Origin: Prolixibacteraceae bacterium
Lineage (GTDB): Bacteria; Bacteroidota; Bacteroidia; Bacteroidales; Prolixibacteraceae
Assembly (NCBI GenBank): GCA_023228025.1
Contig: JALOCD010000018.1
Span: 1-50,162, forward strand
Direction: 5' to 3'
Length of the DNA stretch: 50,162 nt
Shown: positions 43,101-50,162 of the stretch, piece by piece
How the letters are laid out: each line of letters starts with the position of its first letter
Position numbering within the stretch: the first letter of the stretch is position 1
The notes under the pieces: model-generated
Database searches by the model: none
What the model saw: only the letters and a program-made list of their open reading frames with translations
Told to the model about the DNA's origin: nothing
Program-made: the position numbers and the translations under genes

Positions 43101-45732
43101 TGTCATCCGGTCCTGTTACCTCATAGGTGAAAAAGGGTGTGGTATTTTCCAGCGCATGTTCCAGCATGGTGTAACCATAGGTTGTCCTTCCGCTTCGGGG
43201 TGTAACGGCATACTCCCGGTCAATTTTGGCATTATGCCCGGAGGTATTGACCTTGAACGTATCGAGCGATGTAAAATAATTGATGCTGGCATACTGTTCA
43301 AACAACTGCCTGGCGAACCGCTCATAATAATGAAGGGGAATCCAGCGTTCGCCCAGGTTGAAGTCCAGCAACTCAAAAGGTATCTTTTCTGGCTGTACTT
43401 TTTCAATGGCTTCAAGGCTCTTTTGATATTGCAGGTTTCCGGGATTATCCCTTAATATTTCTTCGGCCTGCTGTAATTTCTCTACCACGTTGCCGCTTAA
43501 ATACTTGTCGGCAGTTTCCCACGTATCCGTCACCGGGTTCAGGTAGATGTGATTGCCCAACCTGCTGATCAGTTCTTTTTCATTAAGCCCTGTTGCCGCT
43601 TCCATATAGCCCATATCTACCCGGCCTTTCTCATTCAGGCTGCGGGCAAGGGCATCCAGCGGGTTATCGGTGACAAACCGTTCCTTCTGCCCGGCAACAG
43701 ATTGCACGAGAATGTCGGCTTTGACAAGCTGAGAGCCTTCTTTGCGTTCCAGTGAAGAGAGGATCGTAAAGCCAAAGGCTGCATCACTGGTGATACGTTT
43801 ATTGTTGGCCGGACTATTCAGAAAACCATATTGCGCAACAAAACTATCGTAGCGCTGGTTCAGGGATACACGTTCCTTTTCAGCTACCGCTATGCCAGAC
43901 AACTCCTTTGCGGACAATTCCAGGTAACTGTCGCGCAACGCGGTGTAGTTTTGGTAAAATGCAAGGTCACCCTGCCGGAGCAATGGCTGGAACCCGGCAT
44001 GCTTAAACTCCGTACCCACATTGCTGATGATACCAATCTGGTTTTGATGCACCACCAATGTGCCTTCTTTATAAAACGGTTTCAGTTCAGGATATGCTTG
44101 TAACAACTGGCGTCCACTGTCCAATCCAAAAGCCTGCTCAAGGCTTTTATCTCCTTCATAGATATACGCATGGCCGTATTGCTGCAACCCTCCGGCAAGT
44201 GCCGCCAGTTCATGGCCTAACAGTGATGCGCTCATCCAGAGAGAGGAAAACTGCACTTCCTTTACATTGGAATACAATTTGTATAAATACCGGTTGGCTT
44301 TTTCCTGTTTAGCCGTTAACAGGACAATGCTTTCATGTGCAGGGTTATCACTGGTCTTTATCGTGCTGATCAGGCGAACCGTCTGCTTCTGAATGACTGA
44401 TTTATCCAGATCGTTAAGGTAATCCATTGCCCGGCCGATGTTTTTTGCCGGGGCAGTATCAAACAAACCCAATTGCACAGGAATGGACGTGGCCTTGCTT
44501 TGAGGCATAGGCAAATAAGAAAGGCTTTGCTTTTGTGTTTCCGGCTCATGGGTAGCAGCCATCAATTGTGCGTGGTAAAACAGGTTTTCGCTAAAACGTT
44601 CCCTGATCCCTTCCCGGATTGTTACCGCCAGTTTTTCTTCAATACCGTTTATCTCGCCATGCTGCCACACGCTTTGGTTCGCTTGTCCATATTGGTTTCT
44701 CCCGGCTTTGAGTTCATCGCCGGTGACCAGTTCCGGATGTCGGTGGATGAACGTATTGAGTTGGAACTGCCCGAATTCATTTTCCTGTTGCATGGTTTCC
44801 ACCAACTCATTTTCTTCGTTGGTAAGCCCCGGCTTGCTTTTATTCTTCTGCACTATCAGCAAATGGTTGGGAGCCTGGGTGTTGCCCGTTTCTTTCATCA
44901 GGTTATCAGGCATGACCGACAAACTGATAAAATCTGCACGCTCAAACAGGTACTCCCTTGCCGCACGGTTGGATGGGCTGTTCAGAAAAACATCAGTCGT
45001 AATATATGCCATCAAACCGCCGTTTGCGATCTTGTCCAGCCCTTTGGCAAAAAAGTAACTGTGAATTTTTCCGGAAAGTTCCTTGTTGGTAAAAGCTTCA
45101 TCATAGACGGGAAAATTTCCGAAAGGAATATTGCTTACAATAAGGTCATATCGCCCGTTATCTGTAACCGGGGTTTCCTCGAATCCTGCAATATGTGTCT
45201 TGACCTTTATGGAAAGGCTGCTGTTTAGCGCCGATAGCACTGAACCCGTCAGCAGGTCTTTTTCCACGGCCGTAACCTGTTCAAGCCCGTGAAATACTTT
45301 TTCGGCCTCCGTGATGAACACGCCCGAACCAGCCGAGGGTTCATAGATCCGCTTCGGCCTGATGCCTTGTTCTTTCAGAACGTTATAAAGGGTGCGGGGT
45401 ACAATTTCCGGTGTGTAGAAGGCAGTCAGGACACTATTTTTTACCGACTGAACTGTTTCCCTGTATTGCTTTGCGTCAAGGTTATTTTGCAACAGTTCAT
45501 GTAATTCCTGGATACCCGGGAATAACCGCAGGTCACCATCCGTTGCACCCTGCTTTACCCACTGCTCACGGGTTGTTGGAGGGTATAATACCGCCTTTAT
45601 CCCGCCAAAGCCGGAATACTTTTGAAGCGTTACAATATCGGTTGCATGAAGCCGGGTTTTCTTGTCCCACTCTAATGCAAGCCGGATAGCCGCTATATTG
45701 TCGGTTAATTTTTGAAAAGCATTATAAGCCAT
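40147..45732 (-). CDS. Giant N6-adenine methylase-helicase fusion (DarB-like)
   Basis: 1861 aa. The N-terminal methyltransferase domain has motif I EPSAGSGVF (131-139) and motif IV NIPF (201-204, variant of NPPY/F). The middle (~230-960) has no motif I can name. A SNF2-like helicase follows: Walker A-like DHEVGLGKT (near 975), DEAH box FVDEAHKF (near 1139), LSGTPISNS, and motif VI QRNGRGARQGN (near 1482). The C-terminal ~250 residues are charged and helical. Such fusions, related to the P1 antirestriction protein DarB, occur in many phages, plasmids and conjugative transposons and probably protect incoming DNA. It starts 78 bp after the DUF1896-like gene and ends 18 bp before traF. Confidence 0.88.
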   Translation of the reverse strand: MAYNAFQKLTDNIAAIRLALEWDKKTRLHATDIVTLQKYSGFGGIKAVLYPPTTREQWVKQGATDGDLRLFPGIQELHELLQNNLDAKQYRETVQSVKNSVLTAFYTPEIVPRTLYNVLKEQGIRPKRIYEPSAGSGVFITEAEKVFHGLEQVTAVEKDLLTGSVLSALNSSLSIKVKTHIAGFEETPVTDNGRYDLIVSNIPFGNFPVYDEAFTNKELSGKIHSYFFAKGLDKIANGGLMAYITTDVFLNSPSNRAAREYLFERADFISLSVMPDNLMKETGNTQAPNHLLIVQKNKSKPGLTNEENELVETMQQENEFGQFQLNTFIHRHPELVTGDELKAGRNQYGQANQSVWQHGEINGIEEKLAVTIREGIRERFSENLFYHAQLMAATHEPETQKQSLSYLPMPQSKATSIPVQLGLFDTAPAKNIGRAMDYLNDLDKSVIQKQTVRLISTIKTSDNPAHESIVLLTAKQEKANRYLYKLYSNVKEVQFSSLWMSASLLGHELAALAGGLQQYGHAYIYEGDKSLEQAFGLDSGRQLLQAYPELKPFYKEGTLVVHQNQIGIISNVGTEFKHAGFQPLLRQGDLAFYQNYTALRDSYLELSAKELSGIAVAEKERVSLNQRYDSFVAQYGFLNSPANNKRITSDAAFGFTILSSLERKEGSQLVKADILVQSVAGQKERFVTDNPLDALARSLNEKGRVDMGYMEAATGLNEKELISRLGNHIYLNPVTDTWETADKYLSGNVVEKLQQAEEILRDNPGNLQYQKSLEAIEKVQPEKIPFELLDFNLGERWIPLHYYERFARQLFEQYASINYFTSLDTFKVNTSGHNAKIDREYAVTPRSGRTTYGYTMLEHALENTTPFFTYEVTGPDDKTIRLPDNEAIQLAHQKIENIRNGFTDWLRELPDSDKKLLESLYNQTFNCYVLREYDGSHQRFPGLDKKALGIEELYSSQKNAAWRIVQNRGALIDHEVGLGKTLTMIIAATEMKRLGIVHKPMILALKANVNQIAETYHKAYPLARILAPGENDFTPDKRLRLFHEIKNNNWDCIILTHDQFGKIPQSPQIQKEIFQAELDNVERDLETLKDLGGDISKRMLKGLEIRKNNLEGQLKGVLKNIEEKKDAGINFQEMGIDHLFVDEAHKFKNLTFTTRHNRVAGLGNMEGSQKALNMLFAVRTLQEKFNADLCVTFLSGTPISNSLTEMYLLFKYLRPKEMERQRIENFDGWAAVFARKTTDFEFSVTNEIIAKERFRHFIKVPELALFYNEITDYKTARHISLDKPGINETLVNIKPTPEQSEFIKNLMQFAKTGDGTLIGRGKLSEDEDKGRMLIATNYAKKMSADMRLVDQSKYSDHPDNKVNVCARKVAELFHHSHGHKGTQIVFSDIGTPRPDDFNLYDALKEKLVRDFDIPARAITFIHDWTDKQKPELFRKMNAGEIRILIGSTEKAGTGLNVQQRVVAMHHLDIPWKPSELEQRNGRGARQGNVLAKEQYYNKVHNYIYAVEQSLDNYKFNLLKNKQTFISQMKNCELSVRSIDEGAADEKSGMNFSEYIAVLSGDTTLLEKSKLEKKIAVMESLRKAHFKEVSRSKTQWEELQKEKTATVKTLDKLTGDDTWYKSRLQLEKDGTKANPVMLDGFNGKDAEAIGKHLIELYETWKPGEDRTDEQKIGMLYGFELYIRRQRESYEEKGMFEYRYSNSFYARRSPEGIKYTYTNGIPNVDNPKLAARHFLNAIDRVDSLKEKYQKNLQELEKDIPMIAQLTTKPFGKEAELQQMKSELSRLEREITIKIQENQLRQNNLPGQKLEPDTAVPVIKMVPEDAMQAILAKVNGNKVPDKGIVPLHNPVVDEQRMQRSRMRL

Positions 45733-45810
45733 ACCTCACGTTTTCAATCCACACCAATGCTTTTAATCTCTTTTAAAACCGGCACCCGAAACATCAGGAT
45801 ACCGGTATCA

Positions 45811-46245
45811 TTACTTGCCTTCCATGTATTGCCGGATCGTCCCGGCAATCGCATAGCGCAGCATCCTGTCCTGCTCATTGACCTGAGTAAATCCCAATGT
45901 TTCAAATACCGTTTCACTTTCGCTGATCAGGTTCACGATCTCGTAAGTGAGCAAACCTGATTCTTTTATGCGCAGAAAATCCTGCCCAAACTCATCTTCC
46001 AGTACACTCAGGATATAATTGAATCTGGAAGGACGGAGATCTTTGGTTAGCTCTTCCATACATAGTTCCTCAATGATATAGCCGGGCTTGTTCTCAGCCA
46101 GTAGTTGGGATGCCAGGGACTGAATGCCATTTACCTTTTCTTCGAGGTAGCCTATTACGGAAAAATCCTGCTGCAAATTCAGCATCAGGTCCGCATTGTT
46201 CTGCACGATATACGTCCACAACTTTTCTTTCAGCATTTCTTGCAT
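45811..46245 (-). CDS. DUF1896-like small protein
   Basis: 144 aa, helical, with no signal peptide. KEKLWTYIVQNNADLMLNLQ opens the protein. A YIIEELCMEELTKDLRPSRF segment leads into NYILSVLEDEFGQDF and ends with SESETVFETLGFTQ and IAGTIRQYMEGK. The second half recalls DUF1896 proteins, which accompany methylase-helicase genes in Bacteroidota mobile elements, and here it sits just upstream of one. It starts 11 bp after traE, so it is translationally close to the mating-pore genes. Function is unknown; a partner role for the methylase-helicase is an inference. Confidence 0.7.
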   Translation of the reverse strand: MQEMLKEKLWTYIVQNNADLMLNLQQDFSVIGYLEEKVNGIQSLASQLLAENKPGYIIEELCMEELTKDLRPSRFNYILSVLEDEFGQDFLRIKESGLLTYEIVNLISESETVFETLGFTQVNEQDRMLRYAIAGTIRQYMEGK

Positions 46246-46256
46246 AGCTCACGGTT

Positions 46257-46595
46257 TTAAACACCAAAGAAGGATTGGATAACAGTGGCTACAACCACTA
46301 AAAAGACACAACTACCGAACCATGCAGCAGCTACCTTGCCGGTATCCTGATCACCTGCATTCCATTTCTGGTACACCTTAACCGCCCCGATTAATCCAAG
46401 CAGTGCACCTACGGCATACATCAGTTGAGTGCCTGCCGCAAAATAGCTGCGTACTTTTTGGTTGGCTTCATTGATACCCGCTATGCCATCCTGGGCCATT
46501 ACCGCAAAATGAAAGGCTGATAATAGCAGGGTTGCACCCAGTCCTGTTAATCGTTTACGGTTTAACTTTCTGAATTTCCATCTGAACATTTCCAT
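46257..46595 (-). CDS. traE: Conjugative transfer protein TraE (DUF4134, VirB2-like)
   Basis: 112 aa. A basic N-terminus and signal-like helix (LTGLGATLLLSAFHFAVMAQ) precede the mature part: DGIAGINEANQKVRSYF, membrane helix LMYAVGALLGLIGAVKVY, WNAGDQDTGKVAAAWFGS and a second membrane helix (CVFLVVVATVIQSFFG). This is the DUF4134/TraE family, the likely pilin-type (VirB2-like) subunit of Bacteroidota conjugation systems. It opens the conserved part of the tra operon here. Confidence 0.92.
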   Translation of the reverse strand: MEMFRWKFRKLNRKRLTGLGATLLLSAFHFAVMAQDGIAGINEANQKVRSYFAAGTQLMYAVGALLGLIGAVKVYQKWNAGDQDTGKVAAAWFGSCVFLVVVATVIQSFFGV

Positions 46596-46729
46596 AATAC
46601 ACGTTTATTAAAGTTTGAAATCAATTAAAAAGGAATAAAAAGCGGAGAGGCTTCGCCGTCTCAATACCCGCTTCTCCTGCTGCCATACTGCACCGGGACG
46701 GACGGGGAAGCACACTCCGCTAAGTGCTG

Positions 46730-47212
46730 TCACATTGCATCCTTCCACAACAGGTCCACTTCATCCTCGCTTAGTGTAACAGCGCCGTATTTTTCACATT
46801 CCGATGCGACCAGCTCATTGATAGAAGAACGCAGGGGAGAGTTTTTGATATTGGGGTATTCCCGGAGTACCAGGTGCAGGTATTGCTTGAATTCCTGCGG
46901 GATAAGTTTTTTGTCGGAAGCATCGGCAATTACACCTTTTAAGCGTTCGATCAGGTGCTCCACTTCTGCAAAGTCATCATCCGTGGTTGTTTCAAAAGCA
47001 GGACTTTCGTTAGGGTAATTCTCTTCGGTGGACAAGATGTCTTCACCGCCTTTATCACGGGGTAGGGCTACACTGAAATTAGGTCTCTGTTTTCCGGAAA
47101 ACAGGTCTTTCAGATCAGCGGAAAAATACCGCAGCCCTACAAAAAGATAATAAATAGCCAGTAGCAGGACGACTGCCACAAAGTAGTCTGTCCATGAAAT
47201 GTTGGTAAACAT
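46730..47212 (-). CDS. Unknown membrane-anchored protein heading the tra operon
   Basis: 160 aa. One N-terminal membrane helix (YFVAVVLLLAIYYLFVGLRY), a disordered acidic linker, and a helical C-terminal domain (DDFAEVEHLIERLKGVIADA; EFKQYLHLVLREYPNIKNSP; INELVASECEKYG). It has no recognised family. It is the first gene of the tra transcript: the gap upstream (47213-47411) follows a terminator, and traE lies 134 bp downstream. A role as an accessory scaffold of the mating pore is guessed from context. Confidence 0.72.
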   Translation of the reverse strand: MFTNISWTDYFVAVVLLLAIYYLFVGLRYFSADLKDLFSGKQRPNFSVALPRDKGGEDILSTEENYPNESPAFETTTDDDFAEVEHLIERLKGVIADASDKKLIPQEFKQYLHLVLREYPNIKNSPLRSSINELVASECEKYGAVTLSEDEVDLLWKDAM

Positions 47213-47411
47213 ATGCTTTCAATTTTTCGTTCCACACTAAATTCTTCAATCCGGAGCCGGGAGATTCTTAGCCGCTGTCCGGGTCGTTTACAATTACTGG
47301 ACAAAAGAACGATGGAATGAAAGTGCCTACAAGTCCAATTTTTTGTTGTACCCTTTTTGGAACTGCTGGAACCACAGGTAAATAAGGGTATTTGAGAGGT
47401 GATTTTTTTTG
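47213..47411 (-). promoter_or_regulatory. Presumed control region of the tra operon
   Basis: About 200 bases without a gene lie between the upstream terminator and the first tra-operon gene. I find no exact TAnnTTTG box on the minus strand. The region must carry the promoter, unless transcription reads through the terminator. Confidence 0.35.
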
Positions 47412-47442
47412 AAATAAAAAAAGCCTCCCGTTACGGAGGCTT
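47412..47442 (-). terminator. Rho-independent terminator of the lipoprotein gene
   Basis: AAGCCTCC (47421-47428) pairs with GGAGGCTT (47435-47442) around a 6-base loop; on the minus strand it is followed by TTTTTATTT. It lies ~30 bases beyond the lipoprotein gene and separates that unit from the tra operon. Confidence 0.85.
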
Positions 47443-47473
47443 ACTGTAAATATTTAGGGTAAGGATTATAATA

Positions 47474-48007
47474 TCACAGAACAGGCTTCTGCAAAATCCA
47501 CCCTTTGGCTGATAAAGAAAATTTAACCCGATGCCTTACCGGTTCATTTAAATTCCTTTTCATCAGGACAGAAAAAGGAGTGATATTTTTATAAACAGAT
47601 GTGTATTCCACCCAAACAGTATTCTTATTTTCACCATCCTGAGTTATACTAAGGTCTATCACTTCTTCATCCGCAATTTTTACCTTTTGCACATCGAGCG
47701 CTTTGTCTTTATCCTGAGTAGGCAGAAGATAAGGCTTAGCTTTCTCAGTGAATTGCACCAAAGGTTTTCCTGTGTCCTTTAATTTTTGTGTCTTTTGCAC
47801 TGTTACCATGCCGTTGATTTCTAAACCCGCATCAAGTAAGCTTTTAGCATGTTCCGGATCACTGCAAAAAATATAATAATCAACCACACGCGGGTAATTG
47901 AGCTCTTTGTTGATAAGCTGTAAAGCTTCTTCTTTTTTTAACTCTTTTGTGCTGCACCCTGACAGGATACTGACTGTAGAGAGTAAAATGAATAATAACT
48001 TTTTCAT
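47474..48007 (-). CDS. Putative lipoprotein of unknown function
   Basis: 177 aa. The lipoprotein signal MKKLLFILLSTVSILSGC has the lipobox LSGC with lipidated Cys18. The mature part is charged, with a helix-rich start (KEEALQLINKELNYP), EHAKSLLDAGLEINGMVTVQ, and a beta-rich C-terminal half (VWVEYTSVYKNITPFSV; HRVKFSLSAKGWIL). I recognise no family. It is followed by a strong terminator and preceded at 18 bp by the 309-aa gene, so these two form a separate transcript at the outer end of the island. Confidence 0.75.
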   Translation of the reverse strand: MKKLLFILLSTVSILSGCSTKELKKEEALQLINKELNYPRVVDYYIFCSDPEHAKSLLDAGLEINGMVTVQKTQKLKDTGKPLVQFTEKAKPYLLPTQDKDKALDVQKVKIADEEVIDLSITQDGENKNTVWVEYTSVYKNITPFSVLMKRNLNEPVRHRVKFSLSAKGWILQKPVL

Positions 48008-48025
48008 GGCAATCTGTTTGATGGA

Positions 48026-48955
48026 TTAATATTCTTTAATCTTCCTGATGATCCGTTCCAAGGTTTCAATGGCTATTTGCTTGTCCCTTTCCTCAGCGAC
48101 ATATGATTTACTGCGCATACCATCATAGGATAAATCTTCTTTGTAAGGTGTAGATAAATGGGGAACGATGGTTTTGAATACTTCGTTCATGGATTTGGCG
48201 ACCACTATGCGCAGCTCATCTGACGCTCTTAATATCAGTCCCGTTTGATCGGTGGAAAGGATGCACATTACTTTTTGCTTAGGCTTCTCTGGGGAAACTT
48301 TTTGCTTAGGCAATTCTGTATTACTTTGCAATGGCGTAACGGAGAGACGCATCTTCTTTTCCAGGTAAAAAATTTCCTGGACAAACCAGTTGCTTAGAAC
48401 AGTCTTCAAATCCCGGTATTGTGGATTAAAAATGACTCCCGGCTTTCGGTGCATCTGGTTAAAATCTTTAAAATGTACCAGCAACTGATCTAGCTTCTCC
48501 GAAAGGTTTTCCAGACCGTTGATTTTTTCGGCAAGTCTTTCGGTAAAGTGATTGGCAAACGCTTTACTGTTAAAGTTGAGATAGATCAAAAGTTCGTTTA
48601 ACGCGGTATAGATACAGGTTTCCTTTTCCGGGTCTTCCAAAACTTCCAGTTCCTTGGTAAGTTCTTTTTTATAAAGTACATCACGGAAAGTGACTGGGTA
48701 CTCTCCCTGGGGACGGTTGGTAAATGAATACAATGTCTTAAGCACGATATCCACGATCCGGCGATCCGGGACAAGCTTATACAGTCTTGTCTTTAATTTT
48801 CCCAGGCGCAGACTTAGCTCTTTTTTGGTTACAAGTAAATAGGTCGCAGGTACGCGCTCGTCGAGACTTAAATAAGTTGAAAACCGGACTTCTATGAAAG
48901 ATAGCAACTCGTCAAGGCAGGAAATAAGGTTATCATATACTGTTTCAATAAGCAC
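48026..48955 (-). CDS. Unknown helical protein, probably the 3' part of a frameshifted gene
   Basis: 309 aa if it starts at the GTG at 48955. The protein is helical and charged: DNLISCLDELLSFIEVRFST, LVTKKELSLRLGKLKTRLYK, FRDVLYKKELTKELEVLEDP, LNELLIYLNFNSKAFANHF; the C-terminal third has IETLERIIRKIKEY. I considered the RteC regulator family but the conserved Tyr/Asp block is missing. The frame stays open for 36 more codons upstream with coding character (ESQIELLIKKYHSALIFLLD) but has no ATG, and meets the preceding 57-codon frame in the -1 phase. So the true gene may be 402 codons with a frameshift at ~49060, or begin at an unusual codon. Confidence 0.6.
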   Translation of the reverse strand: MLIETVYDNLISCLDELLSFIEVRFSTYLSLDERVPATYLLVTKKELSLRLGKLKTRLYKLVPDRRIVDIVLKTLYSFTNRPQGEYPVTFRDVLYKKELTKELEVLEDPEKETCIYTALNELLIYLNFNSKAFANHFTERLAEKINGLENLSEKLDQLLVHFKDFNQMHRKPGVIFNPQYRDLKTVLSNWFVQEIFYLEKKMRLSVTPLQSNTELPKQKVSPEKPKQKVMCILSTDQTGLILRASDELRIVVAKSMNEVFKTIVPHLSTPYKEDLSYDGMRSKSYVAEERDKQIAIETLERIIRKIKEY

Positions 48956-49059
48956 ATTTTTCTCTGGAAGCTTTTCCTTATTTGCAAATACCTCATCAAG
49001 CAGGAATATAAGTGCTGAATGATACTTCTTGATTAATAATTCGATCTGACTTTCCTTTG

Positions 49060-49233
49060 TTAATCAAATACCTGATTTTTCAATAAGGATTTAAACTGCT
49101 CTTTCTCTATTGCTATCTGGGATATAACCGTATTGATCTGATCTTCTTCCATAGATAAAAGATCAGTTTTGCTCGGATTAAGAATATCGGTTATGAGCAA
49201 ATCACACCATTCAATATTGTAGTTTTTCTCCAT
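49060..49233 (-). CDS. Short ORF, possible 5' part of the frameshifted gene
   Basis: 57 aa. MEKNYNIEWCDLLITDILNP is followed by a helical, acidic segment (SMEEDQINTVISQIAIEKEQ) and ends NQVFD. Its TAA lies at the exact point where the downstream gene's open frame begins in the -1 phase. Dropping one base there would join the two into one continuous helical protein. It is the outermost gene of the island on this side. I cannot tell a true small gene from a 5' fragment. Confidence 0.5.
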   Translation of the reverse strand: MEKNYNIEWCDLLITDILNPSKTDLLSMEEDQINTVISQIAIEKEQFKSLLKNQVFD

Positions 49234-49735
49234 TCTTTAACAATTTAAATGGATTTGGATTATTCCTTTATGTACAAGCGTTCCGATGGCATACTCCATT
49301 TGTTCCGAAACCTTTTCCGAAACTTCGTTCATCCTGGATCGTTCATTTTCCAAACCCAAAATGAATGCACAAAATGTTTCCATAGCAAAAATTGAGTCCA
49401 CTCCGAAAAGCAAAAAAACAAAAAATGTCACCAAGACATCAAGTTACACAAAGATTTAAATTTCAGTGCAATACTCATAGTGAATCTTGGTGCCTTTTTG
49501 CCTTGGAGGCAGAAGAAGACTTTTCGGATTGGGCTCAAAATTCAAATTGTTAATACCTGAGACATAATAAAGCCCATTAATAAATTCCATCCACCCATGA
49601 AATTCTATAACCGTTCACTCTTTCACTTTATTCACTTCACAAAAACGAGTTCTATTATAAATTTCACCAAACACGAATTATGAAAACTTTACCTTATGTT
49701 GGATTTTAATTAACATTTTGAATTAGTTATCTTTC
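49234..49735. other. AT-rich gap at the island/host junction
   Basis: A minus-strand frame from 49383 down to 49237 gives 48 aa, with NEVSEKVSEQMEYAIGTLVH faintly recalling GxxExxR proteins. It could be a decayed remnant. At ~49425-49510 an inverted pair (TCACCAAGACATCAAG and CTTGGTGCC with CCTTGGAGGC) resembles the host short-word repeats, and TTCACTC/TTCACTTT words follow at ~49613-49640. The island probably ends before these. No other gene is seen. Confidence 0.4.
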
Positions 49736-50162
49736 CTAACAAACAAAGTCATTCCAGAGCTCTTTTACCAACTGGGGTTTTGGCACAAAAAGAAACTTTT
49801 CAGTATTTTCCTCAAATTGTTGATAAATAGGCTTCCCAGTTTCAATGCCAAGCAATGTATAGATTTCTGGACTTTTCATAATCAGTTCACAATCCTTATA
49901 ATTAGGGTTTTTATGCCATTCAATTTCCCCGGAGGATGTAAAAATTGGAAACCAGGCCAGTCCGTTGTGGGCCCTGACGCCGTCATATTCAAATCCATAT
50001 TCACGGTCACACCAGGCGCCAAAAGTCAGCGGTTGCTCCGGATCTGCACTGATGGTGGCGTGCGCCCAGTACGGAGGAACAATCACCACCTCTCCCGGAT
50101 TGGCAATCACGGCAAAACATCTTCCGGGTCGATCATTGGCAGTTTCCTGCATGTAGATGATG
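49736..50162 (-). CDS. Cupin-type glucose-6-phosphate isomerase (5' end cut by window)
   Basis: The frame is open to the window edge, giving about 142 aa of the C-terminal part. VIANPGEVVIVPPYWAHATI with a metal-ligand His, LTFGAWCDREYGFEYDGVRA and a late KPIYQQFEENTEKFLFVPKP match the archaeal-type (cupin) phosphoglucose isomerase family, which interconverts glucose 6-phosphate and fructose 6-phosphate using a bound metal. The usual HxH...E metal motif would lie upstream, outside the window. It is probably host DNA to the right of the island. The Met at 50152 is internal and not the true start. Confidence 0.82.
   Translation of the reverse strand, partial: IIYMQETANDRPGRCFAVIANPGEVVIVPPYWAHATISADPEQPLTFGAWCDREYGFEYDGVRAHNGLAWFPIFTSSGEIEWHKNPNYKDCELIMKSPEIYTLLGIETGKPIYQQFEENTEKFLFVPKPQLVKELWNDFVC

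Larger units (their letters stand above)
27638..49330. mobile_element. Integrated conjugative-type island at tRNA-Arg (right end approximate)
   Basis: The left end is the 3' part of tRNA-Arg, where a large serine recombinase is encoded. The body is a co-directional minus-strand tra operon of the Bacteroidota (CTnDOT-like) type. The right end is not resolved: the last island-like gene starts at 49233, and host-style short-word repeats resume at about 49420, followed by a housekeeping isomerase gene. I found no second copy of the tRNA 3' end on the right, which is not required for a serine recombinase. No relaxase, coupling protein or cargo resistance gene is visible, so the element may be truncated, mobilised in trans or specialised. 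Confidence 0.8.

Noticed and set aside
48026..48955. RteC-type excision regulator
   Set aside because: Position at the end of a conjugative element suggested it, but the Tyr/Asp-rich block I associate with RteC is not visible.
49234..50162. Second copy of the tRNA-Arg 3' end as right attachment site
   Set aside because: I looked for the T-arm and acceptor sequence to the right of the island and found none. A serine recombinase does not need a long direct repeat.

Overview
The window looks like chromosomal DNA of an anaerobic, fermentative member of the Bacteroidota. The evidence is a type IX secretion gene (porQ) in the order porQ-cmk-ispH-pfkA, several upstream boxes matching the Bacteroidota -7 promoter consensus TAnnTTTG, a trimeric [FeFe] hydrogenase, tryptophanase, an FeoA-FeoB fusion, a membrane pyrophosphatase, and a Bacteroidota-type conjugative transfer (tra) operon. 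I could not assign a genus.

Layout. 1-500 holds a 325-bp direct repeat with no gene. 516-4989 (+) carries a YkgJ-type cysteine-cluster protein, porQ, cmk, ispH and pfkA. 5107-12714 is a hydrogenase locus: a SpoIIE-type phosphatase and a PAS protein on the minus strand, divergent from a DRTGG protein, a small [2Fe-2S] protein, hydB, hydA and hydC on the plus strand. 12844-18890 (+) has tryptophanase, a large outer-membrane receptor, an AraD-like class II aldolase/epimerase and a YqhD-like alcohol dehydrogenase. 18993-23088 (-) has an MFS transporter, an FeoB-associated Cys-rich peptide and FeoB. 23150-23930 is a four-helix-bundle (S23-type) gene enclosed by inverted arrays of a degenerate 8-bp repeat. 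24025-27093 (-) is a membrane pyrophosphatase behind an unknown 253-aa protein. tRNA-Arg(ACG) lies at 27600-27672.

An integrated conjugative-type island starts at the 3' end of this tRNA and runs to about 49.2-49.4 kb, almost all on the minus strand. From promoter-distal to proximal it carries a serine recombinase whose last codons are antisense to the tRNA, small accessory proteins, TraN, M, L, K and J, three tandem TraI-like paralogues, TraG, TraF, a 1861-aa methylase-helicase, a DUF1896-like protein, TraE and several unknown proteins. The mating-pore set is nearly complete, but no relaxase or coupling protein lies in the window. A cupin-type glucose-6-phosphate isomerase, cut by the window edge, follows in host-like DNA.

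The most striking structural signal is that most host intergenic gaps carry pairs of degenerate short-period (7-9 bp) tandem arrays in inverted orientation. The word differs at each locus but the architecture is the same. I see none inside the 21-kb island. One such pair encloses the four-helix-bundle gene with its own promoter and looks like a possible mobile cassette.
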